DNA of 64,000 nucleotides from a virus, in the IMG/VR virus record IMGVR_UViG_3300036715_002842, positions 1-64,000 of that record; one strand, given 5' to 3'. The position numbers were made by a program, and so were the translations under genes. The notes under the pieces were generated by a model, which saw only the letters and a list, made by a program, of their open reading frames with translations, was not told the origin of the DNA and did no database searches. The stretch's first letter is position 1. Every line of letters starts with the position of its first letter. Below are positions 1 through 8,500 of this stretch, piece after piece.

Positions 1-1
1 C

Positions 2-232
2 CTTTCCGAGGAACATAAAGAGAAGATTCGTCTTGCTCATACTGGTCTTAAGTTGTCGGAAGAAGCAAAAGAAGGAATGCGCGGTAGGGTAACTTCCGAT
101 GAAACAAAACGAAAGCTAAGCGCTGCGTGTAAAGGAAAGAAGCTGACGGAAGAGCAAAAGGCGAAGATGCGTAAACCCCATTCTGCCGAACATAATGCAA
201 AGGTTCGAAAGAGTAGATGGGGATTGGAATGA
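2..232 (+). CDS. C-terminal part of a homing endonuclease (NUMOD3-type repeats)
   Basis: The reading frame enters the window open and stops with TGA at 230-232. The visible 76 residues are several copies of a short charged motif of the form SEExKxKIxxAxxGxKxS. This is the NUMOD3 DNA-binding repeat found at the C-terminus of GIY-YIG and some HNH homing endonucleases. The catalytic domain lies upstream of the window, so the nuclease class cannot be told. The stop overlaps the next start (ATGA), so the mobile gene is translationally coupled to its neighbour. Confidence 0.75.
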   Translation, partial: LSEEHKEKIRLAHTGLKLSEEAKEGMRGRVTSDETKRKLSAACKGKKLTEEQKAKMRKPHSAEHNAKVRKSRWGLE

Positions 233-597
233 AACTCCTCATTCGAGCAGCTCTGACGATGCCTCTTGAACCTGAGCTTCAAACTCTCATCAAGAAATTT
301 GAAGCAATGGGTGTTAGCATCTCCCTGTTTCAGCATCCAGAGTACCTCAAGCTCAACTCTATCAAGGTACCCAAGGAGAGACGGGGAGAAGGATTGGGTA
401 CGGAGTTCATGGAGAACTTGGTTCGGATCGCCGATCAGTATGGGCTAGCTATATTTTTAACACCTTCGACAGATCTAGGTGCTTCGTCCATCTCCCGTCT
501 GAGGAGCTTCTATTCCCGCTTTGGGTTCAAAAGGAACCAGGGTCGGAACAAGGATTTCCGTAGTTGGGATGGAATGGTACGGCAACCACGTAAATAG
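229..597 (+). CDS. GNAT-family N-acetyltransferase-like protein
   Basis: This 122-residue protein has a GNAT motif A, RRGEGLG, near residue 55, followed by an amphipathic helix and a C-terminal YSRFGFKR segment like GNAT motif B. Such enzymes move an acetyl group from acetyl-CoA to an amine; the substrate is unknown. ATG 229 is preferred over the in-frame ATG 217 because it overlaps the upstream stop as ATGA. Its start, MKLLIRAAL, matches a short N-terminal motif shared with at least five other small proteins in this window. Confidence 0.65.
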   Translation: MKLLIRAALTMPLEPELQTLIKKFEAMGVSISLFQHPEYLKLNSIKVPKERRGEGLGTEFMENLVRIADQYGLAIFLTPSTDLGASSISRLRSFYSRFGFKRNQGRNKDFRSWDGMVRQPRK

Positions 598-599
598 CC

Positions 600-627
600 T
601 TGACATTTTGAATTGCTGGGTTATCTT
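600..627 (+). promoter_or_regulatory. Sigma70-like promoter
   Basis: TTGACA (600-605), a 16-nt spacer and TATCTT (622-627) lie 36 nt before ATG 663. The segment after the -35 (ATTTTGAATTG) is a degenerate form of the dyad seen in the promoters at 1038, 1850 and 4089. Confidence 0.65.
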
Positions 628-662
628 GGATCTGGAGACTTATTCTCTACTTGGAGGGACCC

Positions 663-1010
663 ATGACAACCGCAGTAGCTACCTTAACACCCGAAGGAAC
701 TAAGCTTAGAGATTTCCTTCTCACTCACCTGAACGCTCATACCCTTCCATCTTACACAATGGTCGGAAATCATATGGGATGGACTCGGGACGACGATCGT
801 CTGGGACAGACTCTTCTTGAGGTACTTCAGTATGAGCTGGAGACTTCCGGACTTCCTCTCACCGCAATCGTTGTAAGTCCTGGTACTGGCGCCCCTCACA
901 TCGCCTTCTATCACTACCTCAAGGGTCTGGTGCCGGCCTATAAGAAGGTGCCGAACTACCTCATCCTGATGGATTGCTACAAGAAACTTGGCTATCCCAC
1001 AACTATCTAA
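663..1010 (+). CDS. Hypothetical protein, 115 aa
   Basis: I do not recognise this protein. Start ATG 663 follows GGAGGG with good spacing and lies just downstream of a promoter, so it probably opens a transcription unit. The protein is soluble-looking and mixed alpha/beta, with no Cys motif, signal or membrane segment. Codon use is ordinary for the window, unlike the strongly GC3-biased gene that follows. Its position in the early-type block suggests a host-takeover or accessory role, which is inference from place only. Confidence 0.7.
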   Translation: MTTAVATLTPEGTKLRDFLLTHLNAHTLPSYTMVGNHMGWTRDDDRLGQTLLEVLQYELETSGLPLTAIVVSPGTGAPHIAFYHYLKGLVPAYKKVPNYLILMDCYKKLGYPTTI

Positions 1011-1037
1011 GAAATTAGATGAATTTTTCAAATACCC

Positions 1038-1065
1038 TTGACAATTTAATCGTCAAGGGTATATT
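1038..1065 (+). promoter_or_regulatory. Dyad-overlapping early-type promoter
   Basis: TTGACA (1038-1043), a 16-nt spacer and TATATT (1060-1065). The -35 is the left arm of an inverted repeat, TTGACAATT-T-AATCGTCAA, which has one mismatch here. The following GGGTATATTTAT is shared with the promoters at 1850 and 4089. SD AAGGAG and ATG 1085 follow. Confidence 0.8.
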
Positions 1066-1084
1066 TATATCATAAGGAGCCACC

Positions 1085-1762
1085 ATGACCGACCTCTTTG
1101 CTGCCGCCCCGACCGTTGCCCCTAAGCCCGCCGCGGCCAAGAAGGGTAAGAAGAAGGAATTCGCCCTCTCCGATACCCACACCCTGTACGCTGCCGCCAA
1201 GTCCCTGGTCGACAGTGCGACGACCATCGTCAAGACCCTGGAAGCGGAAGTGAAGGTCGAGACCAAGGAGATCTTCGCCAACGAGGGTGTCCGGCTGAAC
1301 GGCCAGCCCGAGAACTTCGACGGCATCAGCGCCCACGCGAGCAGCAACTGCCAGCTTCGCCAGCGTGCCAGCACCTCCGTCCTGAGCGAAGAGGAAGTGC
1401 GGATCGCCAAGGAGAACGAGATCCCCCTCTCCGAGAAGGTGACCAAGGAAGCGGTGCCCGAGCGGTTCTTCTTCGAAGAGTCCCTGCTGTCCAACCCTGA
1501 GTACCGGGCCAAGATCTCTGCCGCCCTGAGTACCATCGACTTCGGCGGCATCTCCCCGATCGTCCGTCAGGCCCCTGAGGAGAAGGTGTTCGGCTACATC
1601 GTGGCTGAGAACGCCATCGACGAGCTCTTCAAGAAGGTGAAGGACACCACGAAGGCGAAGGAGCTCATGAGCATCGTGGGTGTCCTGGCCCTCAAGACCA
1701 AGTTCGATGGCACCCTGCAGGACGCGGTCAAGATCCTGGACGAGGCCGGCATCAAGCTGTAA
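1085..1762 (+). CDS. Highly expressed hypothetical protein, 225 aa
   Basis: I recognise no family. Residues 1-25 are Ala/Pro/Lys-rich with a KKGKKK patch, like a flexible nucleic-acid-binding tail. The rest is acidic, helical and charged. Codons end mostly in C or G, far more than in neighbouring genes, which fits very high expression. It has a strong dyad promoter, a consensus SD and its own terminator, so it is a one-gene unit. A DNA- or RNA-binding early protein is plausible but unproven. Confidence 0.8.
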   Translation: MTDLFAAAPTVAPKPAAAKKGKKKEFALSDTHTLYAAAKSLVDSATTIVKTLEAEVKVETKEIFANEGVRLNGQPENFDGISAHASSNCQLRQRASTSVLSEEEVRIAKENEIPLSEKVTKEAVPERFFFEESLLSNPEYRAKISAALSTIDFGGISPIVRQAPEEKVFGYIVAENAIDELFKKVKDTTKAKELMSIVGVLALKTKFDGTLQDAVKILDEAGIKL

Positions 1763-1813
1763 CAGAAGCGGGACGGAAAGCTAACCGTTCATTGACACCG
1801 GTGAAAGGACCGG

Positions 1814-1844
1814 CGGCGGATTTCCTCCCAGATCCGCCGTTTTT
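1814..1844 (+). terminator. Rho-independent terminator
   Basis: Perfect 8-bp stem CGGCGGAT/ATCCGCCG (1814-1821 and 1832-1839) with a 10-nt loop and TTTTT directly after. It closes the unit of gene 1085-1762. Confidence 0.85.
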
Positions 1845-1849
1845 CTACC

Positions 1850-1877
1850 TTGACAATTTAATTGTCAAGGGTATATT
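1850..1877 (+). promoter_or_regulatory. Dyad-overlapping early-type promoter
   Basis: TTGACA (1850-1855), a 16-nt spacer and TATATT (1872-1877). The -35 and spacer form a perfect inverted repeat, TTGACAATT-T-AATTGTCAA (1850-1868). It lies directly after the terminator. Confidence 0.85.
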
Positions 1878-1895
1878 TAAAGCCTGGAGGGAACC

Positions 1896-2225
1896 TTGAT
1901 CAAAGAGCTGCATGATTTCGACAAGTTCACGGATGAGCAGGTCCGCGTGATGAACCTGGGCTTCGATACCCTCGTTCCCCGGTTCCATGAAGCTCTGACC
2001 AAGGCCCTTGAGGCCCACAGCGCCATCGTTCCCCTGCCCCATGTGAACGAGAAGGGCGTCAATACTATCGTTCTCTGCAACAACCTGATGTACTCCCTGT
2101 ACGAGAGCTACGTTGAGGAGGCCCGGGTTCTTTACTACCGCGCTACCCGTTTCCCCGACTTGACCAATCAGCTTCAAACCGTCCGCGAAGAGTTCGTTGG
2201 AAAGATCCGCCTTTCATTCTGCTGA
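1896..2225 (+). CDS. Hypothetical protein, 109 aa
   Basis: Unrecognised. The TTG at 1896 is chosen because GGAGGG sits 5 nt upstream and the promoter is 20 nt away; no ATG fits as well. The protein is helical, with an aromatic YSLYESYVEEARVLYYRA segment near residue 70. It opens an operon of five short genes that continues to 3137 with overlapping or near-overlapping stops and starts. Its codon bias is similar to gene 1085, which suggests good expression. Confidence 0.7.
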   Translation: MIKELHDFDKFTDEQVRVMNLGFDTLVPRFHEALTKALEAHSAIVPLPHVNEKGVNTIVLCNNLMYSLYESYVEEARVLYYRATRFPDLTNQLQTVREEFVGKIRLSFC

Positions 2226-2233
2226 GAAGTTCG

Positions 2234-2440
2234 ATGTTCCCTCCATCACACCTTCCATTACATCCGACCGATAACTTGGTCCAGTCCGAGAAGGATCCGG
2301 TCGCATTGGCGACGAAGTTGCGTGCCGCCTGGGATTCAATTCATGCTGCAGGCTTGGGCGCTGAGCTCGAACTCCTCATGGAAGCCGCAGTTGATCAGGA
2401 ACGTATGTCGGTCGCTGAAGACGAAGCTGGAGAATTATGA
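2234..2440 (+). CDS. Hypothetical protein, 68 aa
   Basis: Unrecognised small acidic protein. ATG 2234 follows GAGAAG; the stop TGA overlaps the next ATG as ATGA, which supports real coupled translation. The N-terminal 15 residues are Pro/His-rich and the rest is helical (LATKLRAAWDSIHAAG). It lies 8 nt after the preceding stop and in another frame. A frameshift relation to the upstream gene was considered but nothing in the sequence supports it. Confidence 0.55.
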   Translation: MFPPSHLPLHPTDNLVQSEKDPVALATKLRAAWDSIHAAGLGAELELLMEAAVDQERMSVAEDEAGEL

Positions 2441-2685
2441 CACTCGCAGAACTGAACCTGGATCCCGAGACCAAAGAAAAGCTCAAAGAGCTTCTAGTCA
2501 ATGCGGATGTCTTCCGATCCACTGGGGTGTTCAACAACAATGGCGCGGACAGCTATCGTTGCCCTTGCTGCTTCGGGTCAACCAACATCCTGGGTAATGC
2601 TTTCTCCTACGGCACCATGGAGGCGTGTGAGCATGAGCCGGACTGCAACCTCAACAAGCTCTACAAGGACATCTATGAGCACTGA
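2437..2685 (+). CDS. Small Cys-rich (zinc-finger-like) protein, 82 aa
   Basis: The first 25 residues are charged and helical. Then come YRCPCC at about residues 41-46 and CEHEPDC at about 64-70, which together could bind one zinc ion. Family not recognised. Start ATG 2437 overlaps the upstream stop, and the next gene starts inside this one (ATG 2675), so it is a middle member of a coupled operon. A nucleic-acid- or protein-binding adaptor is a reasonable guess. Confidence 0.65.
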   Translation: MTLAELNLDPETKEKLKELLVNADVFRSTGVFNNNGADSYRCPCCFGSTNILGNAFSYGTMEACEHEPDCNLNKLYKDIYEH

Positions 2686-2914
2686 GACAGATGAAATCCT
2701 CGAAATGCAGAACTTCCTGGGCATCCGGGAAAAGCCGCATAACATCTGGCAAGCCCAGTTTTCGAGAGAAGTTGGGTACGAAGACTGGTTAACTTCCTAC
2801 AAGAGGCAGCTTCGTACTCAGTGCGAAGATCGTCTTGCCGAGGACTTCCTGAAGAACCTGGGTGCCCGGCTCTTTCGAGAACGTTTCCACTTCTTCCATG
2901 AGTTCCAGCGATGA
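2675..2914 (+). CDS. Hypothetical protein, 79 aa
   Basis: Unrecognised. ATG 2675 is chosen because it overlaps the previous gene by 11 nt, as usual in this operon, and gives the coding-like sequence. The protein is charged and helical, rich in Arg, Glu and Phe, with FRERFHFFHEF at its end. No metal motif or membrane segment is visible. Confidence 0.6.
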   Translation: MSTETDEILEMQNFLGIREKPHNIWQAQFSREVGYEDWLTSYKRQLRTQCEDRLAEDFLKNLGARLFRERFHFFHEFQR

Positions 2915-2921
2915 GGATTCT

Positions 2922-3137
2922 ATGACTGACCGCCATTCGGCTTACCTCGTAATTCTTGAACACGATATGCGCGAGGACGATGCTCAAGCCACGGTTACTG
3001 CCTTGGGCCAGATCAAAGGGGTTCTGAGCGTGGGTCCTTACGTCGCCGAGAACATGGTGAACGACATCGCAGAGGCCCGGGTTCGAAATGAGCTCACCCA
3101 GAAGCTGATCGAGGTCCTCCACCCCAAACGCTCGTAG
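2922..3137 (+). CDS. Hypothetical small alpha/beta protein, 71 aa
   Basis: ATG 2922 is preferred to the upstream in-frame ATG 2898 because GAGGA lies 4 nt before it. The pattern (YLVILEHD, an amphipathic helix, GVLSVGPYV, then a helix) suggests a ferredoxin-like half-fold. No catalytic motif is seen. It is the last gene of the 1896-3137 operon; the next gene has its own -10 and hairpin. Confidence 0.6.
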   Translation: MTDRHSAYLVILEHDMREDDAQATVTALGQIKGVLSVGPYVAENMVNDIAEARVRNELTQKLIEVLHPKRS

Positions 3138-3139
3138 TT

Positions 3140-3159
3140 TCCTCTATAATAAAGGAGGA
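3140..3159 (+). promoter_or_regulatory. SD-sequestering hairpin with TATAAT in the loop
   Basis: TCCTCT (3140-3145) pairs with GGAGGA (3154-3159), the Shine-Dalgarno of gene 3167. TATAAT (3145-3150) lies at the stem-loop border. Read-through RNA would hide the SD, while RNA started from this -10 would lack the left arm. It is the weakest stem of the class (6 bp with one G-U). Confidence 0.45.
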
Positions 3160-3166
3160 GATTGCC

Positions 3167-4003
3167 ATGGGCTTTGGTAGCGTAGAAGACTACAAACGGC
3201 GCTTGGACAAGGCGGAAGAGAAGCTTGATCGCGTTCCCAACGAAGGTCCAATCTGGAATGTGGATTGGATGGACGCGAAAGACTATCTCTCCAGCGCAAT
3301 CGACACCATTCAGTGGGTGATCACGGACAAGATTCGTGACCTGGATTCATGGAAAGCCCTGGACCAGGAAACCCAGCACAAGCTCTACTACACCATGTGC
3401 AACCTGGGGTACCCTCACGAGTTCCGAAGAAAGACTGAGCTGTTCCGAAAAGCCTTTTCGAAGTATCCAGAGTTTATGGCTATCGCAGTTCCCTTCTTTG
3501 ATGAGCTCCTTCCCGTTTGCGACAAGCTGGCAACCCTCAAGTCGAAGGTAATGAAAGGTCGGAAGCCCTCTCTGACACCTTCCAAGATACCTGAACGTAC
3601 CATCGAGAACACTGGTACCTGTGGGGTTTGCAAACGCAACGTAAAGATGGTCACCAGGGGTAAGCACTACATCTGGACCCACGGTTACTCTGTGGACCAT
3701 CACTACGGAAGATCCGCGGATTGCTTTGGATCCGGCCACCAGCCAATCGAGGAGAGCAATGAGGTTCTGACTGCTTACCAGGAGAACCTTGAGAAGTATC
3801 TTGAGACCCTTCCGATTGCCATCGAGAACCTTACCAAGTGGCTCGCAGAGAATCCTTTGACCAAAGAGAACCGAACTGGATTTGAAAACCGTCAGAGAAG
3901 CCTAAGTCAGTACAAGTTCGAAATCAAGCGAATTCCGGAAACAATCGAAGACCTCAAAGCAGAAATACTTGCGTGGAAACCTAGAAATCTTCCCGGGACC
4001 TAG
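3167..4003 (+). CDS. Hypothetical protein with a Cys/His metal site, 278 aa
   Basis: The first 130 residues are helical. The middle holds TGTCGVCKRNVKM (about residue 145) followed by HGYSVDHHYGRSADCFGSGHQP, a CxxC...H...C arrangement that looks like a zinc site. The C-terminal 90 residues are helical and coiled-coil-like. I recognise the general layout from uncharacterised plasmid and phage proteins, but no function. AAAGGAGGAG lies 6 nt before ATG 3167. The TAG stop overlaps a GTG that starts a small membrane peptide. Confidence 0.75.
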   Translation: MGFGSVEDYKRRLDKAEEKLDRVPNEGPIWNVDWMDAKDYLSSAIDTIQWVITDKIRDLDSWKALDQETQHKLYYTMCNLGYPHEFRRKTELFRKAFSKYPEFMAIAVPFFDELLPVCDKLATLKSKVMKGRKPSLTPSKIPERTIENTGTCGVCKRNVKMVTRGKHYIWTHGYSVDHHYGRSADCFGSGHQPIEESNEVLTAYQENLEKYLETLPIAIENLTKWLAENPLTKENRTGFENRQRSLSQYKFEIKRIPETIEDLKAEILAWKPRNLPGT

Positions 4004-4092
4004 TGGTTTGGGTAGGATTTCTTCTCGGAGTAATCTTCACAGTAATATGTGTAGAACTGGTTATTTGGAGTGCTAGAGATAAAGAACCTTGA
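4003..4092 (+). CDS. Candidate 29-aa single-pass membrane peptide
   Basis: GTG 4003 overlaps the stop of gene 3167 (TAGTG). The peptide is about 22 hydrophobic residues (VVWVGFLLGVIFTVICVELV...), then WSARDKEP, consistent with one membrane helix and a polar tail. Only GGGA provides a possible SD. Its stop TGA lies inside the -35 box of the next promoter. The strong hydrophobic periodicity over an otherwise unexplained gap is the main support. Confidence 0.45.
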   Translation: MVWVGFLLGVIFTVICVELVIWSARDKEP

Positions 4093-4116
4093 CAATTTAA
4101 TTGTCAAGGGTATATT
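4089..4116 (+). promoter_or_regulatory. Dyad-overlapping early-type promoter
   Basis: TTGACA (4089-4094), a 16-nt spacer and TATATT (4111-4116), with the same perfect 9-1-9 inverted repeat as at 1850. It drives the peptide-ligase-kinase operon. Confidence 0.85.
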
Positions 4117-4133
4117 TGTACTGAGGTGCAAAT

Positions 4134-4262
4134 ATGCCGAATCCGAACGACACATTCACCAACCTTCCCAACCCAGATCTAGATCCAGAACAGATTTCGT
4201 GGCTTGAAGCCCTCGCGGAAAATATCGAAGATGCAAAAGATGCCGGCATGGTGACCAGGTGA
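4134..4262 (+). CDS. Small hypothetical protein, 42 aa
   Basis: ATG 4134 lies 18 nt after the -10 and behind a weak GAGG. The product is acidic and Pro/Asn-rich at the N-terminus with one helix (WLEALAENIEDAKDAG). Its TGA overlaps the GTG start of the ligase gene (GTGA), so its translation probably feeds the ligase. Function unknown; a leader role is possible. Confidence 0.55.
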   Translation: MPNPNDTFTNLPNPDLDPEQISWLEALAENIEDAKDAGMVTR

Positions 4263-4939
4263 TCGCCGAAGCAACCAAGTACGGGTTCATGTACCCACCC
4301 CGTCCGGAGATGGCAGTCAATCCGGAGCTCCTGGATTTCTATCAGAATAGAGGTTTTATCTCCCAGGTGAAGAAAAATGGAACTTGTACGGAGATCATCG
4401 TCGCCCCGAATGGGGAACAAAAGATTCTCCACCCAAGTCTGGTCAATCTTCCGGTTGAGCGCAAGATCGACCTCTTCACTCGTCATGGGGAAGCTCACAA
4501 GGCTTGGACCCCGGATTTCCGGAGCCCTGCTCTTCGCCGGATGCAAGAACTGCCGAACGAGTGGTACATCTTCGTGGCAGAACTTCTCCACAGCAAGGGC
4601 ACTGGCCAGAAGGATACGCTCTACGTATTCGACATGATTGTCGCGGAGAAACCCCTCGTGGGTAAGACCTTCATTCAGCGCCAGGATATGCTGTTCAATC
4701 TCTGGGACATTCACAAGGACGAACGATTCGACTACTGCGAAGTCGATGAACGCCTGTGGCTCTCGAAGCCCATCATCAACATGAAATTCTCACACGTATT
4801 TCACAACATGCTCGGACCAGAAGATGAGGGCCTTGTCCTCAAGAAGCCAGATGCTCCTCTTGAAATCTGTGGGAAGCAAAGCAACAATCAATCTTGGCAG
4901 GTCAAGTCCCGCCGAGAAACGAAAAACTACAAACACTAG
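4259..4939 (+). CDS. Adenylation domain of an ATP-dependent RNA/DNA ligase
   Basis: This protein carries the covalent nucleotidyltransferase motifs in order: motif I KKNG (Lys38 the likely AMP acceptor), motif III YIFVAELLH, motif IV EDEGLVLKK and motif V WQVKSRR. Such enzymes seal nicked nucleic acid through enzyme-AMP. At 226 residues it is only the adenylation domain, with no OB-fold or zinc tail, like small RNA ligases. The GTG start is coupled to the upstream peptide. A P-loop kinase follows 13 nt later, so a break-healing and sealing pair is likely. RNA or DNA preference cannot be told. Confidence 0.75.
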   Translation: MIAEATKYGFMYPPRPEMAVNPELLDFYQNRGFISQVKKNGTCTEIIVAPNGEQKILHPSLVNLPVERKIDLFTRHGEAHKAWTPDFRSPALRRMQELPNEWYIFVAELLHSKGTGQKDTLYVFDMIVAEKPLVGKTFIQRQDMLFNLWDIHKDERFDYCEVDERLWLSKPIINMKFSHVFHNMLGPEDEGLVLKKPDAPLEICGKQSNNQSWQVKSRRETKNYKH

Positions 4940-4952
4940 ATCGGAGTGAGAT

Positions 4953-5582
4953 ATGATCAAGACTGTGGTCCTGATGGCAGGACCTTACGGCAGCGGGAAG
5001 TCGAAGTACGTGAAGCAGGCTCAGGCCAAACTTCCAAAAGATGTCACCTCAGCCGTCTGCAGCTCCAGCTTCTTCTTCCTGAACCAGGGGGTTTATCGGT
5101 TCGAAGCAACCAAGCTCTCTGAAGCCTTCTCTTCCACGCGCCGGAAATTTCTTTCCGAGATCTCCAAGGGAACCACAATCATCTTCGTGGACGATACCCA
5201 TCTCAAATTCCAGTACCGGAAATTCTATCTCGAGCATGCCATCGAGAACGGTTACCAGGTTGAAATCTGTGTCATGGCCAATGAAAAGAAGAACATTGAG
5301 TGCGACCTACCTCCTGGCCGCTACCTCGTGTACGAAGGGGAAGAGGATCTCGAGTGCGAATACCGGCCTCTGGAAACCGAGCAGGTAGCAGTGACCGTCG
5401 AAGGAGTTCCAGTACCTCAGGGTGGACCCATGCTTCGACCGGTCCCACAGCAAACACCTCCAGGCCCCACAATGGGATCCATTGTGGAGGACAAGGAAAC
5501 TGGGCTACTAAAGAAGTTCAACGGGGACCGGTGGATCTACTACACCCCAGTTCCGGACCCCGTTGAGGTCATTCGACTCTAG
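4953..5582 (+). CDS. P-loop kinase (polynucleotide-kinase-like)
   Basis: Residues 10-17 are a Walker A, GPYGSGKS, and IIFVDDTH near residue 85 is a Walker B-like strand. This is the small P-loop kinase fold of the PNK/N4BP2 type that phosphorylates 5'-OH ends. The last ~70 residues are Pro-rich and probably disordered. It sits 13 nt after the ligase. In T4, Pnkp and Rnl1 repair cleaved tRNA; a similar role fits the many tRNAs here but is inference. The stop overlaps the convergent reductase gene tail-to-tail by 4 nt. Confidence 0.7.
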   Translation: MIKTVVLMAGPYGSGKSKYVKQAQAKLPKDVTSAVCSSSFFFLNQGVYRFEATKLSEAFSSTRRKFLSEISKGTTIIFVDDTHLKFQYRKFYLEHAIENGYQVEICVMANEKKNIECDLPPGRYLVYEGEEDLECEYRPLETEQVAVTVEGVPVPQGGPMLRPVPQQTPPGPTMGSIVEDKETGLLKKFNGDRWIYYTPVPDPVEVIRL

Positions 5583-8500
5583 CTACAACCACCTGTAGCT
5601 CCGCAGGTCATGCACTTGGTGCAAGAACCATTGCGGACCAGAGTCAGATTTCCACATTCGACGCACGCATCTCCGGTGTAACCCTTCTCCTTTGCTGAAT
5701 TCACTTCGTTCTTTCCCTTACGTGCCACGGGGATCATGGCTACACGTTCGACGGTCTCTTCTTTGCCACCGCGATCGACTGTCTTGGCTACCGGCTTGGT
5801 GATCTCCTGTCCTTCCTCACCCTGTACCAGATCTGTTCGACCCAGGTAGGTGATGGACAGTTCACGGAACACGTAGTCAATGATCGAGTGAGCCATCTTG
5901 ATGGAGTCGTTTCCACGAACCATACCAGCAGGCTCGAACTTGGTGAACATGAACGCATCGCAGAACTCTTCCAGGGGAACTCCGTACTGAAGTCCCATGG
6001 AGACGGAGATAGCGAAGGCGTTCAGCAAGGAACGGAAGGCAGCACCCTCGCGGTGGGTATCAAGGAAGATTTCTCCAATGCCACCATCCTCGTACTCACC
6101 AGTTCTGAGATAGATTTTCGTGGTTCCGATCTGAGCGGACTGGGTATATCCTCCACGACGGTTGGGGAGCTTCCGGCGATAGGAGCGAAGGTAGCTCTCT
6201 GCGATTGCCTTAGCCTTCTCCACCTTGGGGGCTTCATCATCCAGAAGGATGTCAGCGCTGTCAAGCAGGTCCAGGTTGGTTGCAAGGGCCTGAGACATCT
6301 TTGAACCATCTCGATAGAGGGCAACGGACTTGAGACCGCATTTCCAAGCTTCTTCGTAGATGTATCCGATCTCATCCATACTGGTCTCAGCTGGAAGGTT
6401 GACGGTCTTGCTGATGGCGCCGGATAGGAATGGCTGGGTTGCTGCCATCATATACACGTGACCCATTGGTGCAATGAACCGCTTGCCGATCTTGCCACAC
6501 CGGTTAGCGCAATCAAAGATTGCATAGTGCTCGGTCTTGAGACCAGGCGCCCCCTCGACGGTCATACGACCACCCAGTTCCAGGTAGAACATCTCGATTG
6601 CGTCCTGGGTGAACCCAAGCTGTTCGAGAAGAGGTTGGGTTTCTTTGCCATCCGGATTCAAGCCCAGTGCGCGGTAGTCGTCATCCGACAGGGTTGCTAG
6701 GGAGAAGAGGAAACTAGGATCGAACGAGGAAGGGATTGCCTTCTCGATCTTCTGAATCATTTCATCGGTGAAGCCCTTCTCATGGAGATCGAGGAGATTG
6801 ATTCCCGGGGTATCTTCAGTGATCTTCTTGATGCCCACCACATACTCAACGATGCCTTCGATCTCATCGTTCTTGTATCCCAGGCGGCTTAGGGACTCGG
6901 TTAGGGACTGATTCACCAGCTTGAAGTAACCACCACCTGCGAGCTTCTTGAACTTCACGATGGAGAAGTCCGGCTCAATTCCGGTGGTATCGCAATCCAT
7001 GATCAGGCCAATCGTGCCAGTAGGTGCCAGGCAAGAAACCTGGGCATTACGATATCCGTACTGCTTACCTAGCTCCCACGCTTCATCCCAGCATTCTTTG
7101 ACTGCGGCGCCCAAAGGACGGGGCAGAGAGCGAATCTTCAGGCCCACCGGTGGCATGGTTAAGTCTTCGTAATCCGAGGTCTTAGCGTTATATGCCGCGC
7201 TCCTATGGTTACCAATGACCTTCAGCATCACCTCTTTGTTCTCTTCGTAACGCTCGAATGGGCCATGATCCTTTGCTAGCTTCGCGGAGGTTGCATAGGC
7301 TTCACCAGTCAGGATTGCAGTCACCGCACCTGCCCACTGACGACCCTGATCTGAATCGTAGGGGATGCCCAGTCGCTGAAGCATGGTTCCGAGGTTTGCA
7401 TAACCCAGTCCCAAGGTACGGAACTCATAACTGAGCTGCGCAATGGTGGGTGAGGGGTACTGGGCCATCAGTACGCTGATCTCTAGAACCATTGTCCACA
7501 GTCTTGCTGCGTGACGGTAAGCCTCTACGTTGAAGACCCCATCATTCAGGAAGGTGCAGAGATTCAGGCTGGCGAGATTACATGCAGTGTCATCTAGGAA
7601 CATGTATTCCGAGTTGTGGATAAAGATACCAGATGCTTTCTCTTTGGACCTGCTTGTGTAGATTCCAAAGTTGTGGTATCCATCGACTGTTCCATCATAG
7701 ACATCTTCAGTTCCTGCAAACTCAACCGAAACTACTTTATGGTTGAAGTGCTGAGCTTGGTCTAAGAATTCCTCTTCGTTACTGAAGATATTTTGAAGGA
7801 CTTCGGACTTCGGAAAATGGTAGGCTCCAAGTTCTTTCGCAACAGGTTTCAGACTATCCCAGGATTCAAAGGTAAATTGATTGTTGGATTCTAGAAGAAG
7901 TTTTCCAACTTTTAAGCACTTGTTTCGAATGCTAGCAAGCTGTGCTTTCTTTACATTTTCAGGCTTTGCTCCAAGAGAATTAGAAATTCTCAGTTTTTCG
8001 ATATGCGCTGGAGAAAGTGCTTTTCCTCGAAGCTTGGCTGCAGCAAGGCTCTTGGTACCTCTTACTCCACAAAGTGCAGAACAGTAAAGTCTCTCCTCAT
8101 TCATAGAACTGAACTTGTTTCGGCAAACTGCACATGATAGCTCATGTCGAAGATGCTTCGGACGACCAACTTCCTCTCCAGAAGCCATTCTCGTTAGCTG
8201 AACTTCTGTCATATGAATTCGGGTTGCTTCTTTTCTTTCGGGAGTCCAACGACTTACCATCTTCAATTTAGTCTTTGAAGAATGAGTCTTTCCAAAATTA
8301 GGATTTTGTTCCCCAGTGAAGTAGGTACGAAGCTTTTCTTTCCAAACTAGTTTCTGCTCTTCTGTCAAACGATGGACAGGATTATTTTCTCCAGTCATGT
8401 GCGAAACGTGGATTTCTGTGTGAGCTTCTGGAGTTAGAAGTTCCAGGTTTTCCAATGAATCGTTTTGAGCATTCCAATCTTTGTGATGAATATGCATTTT

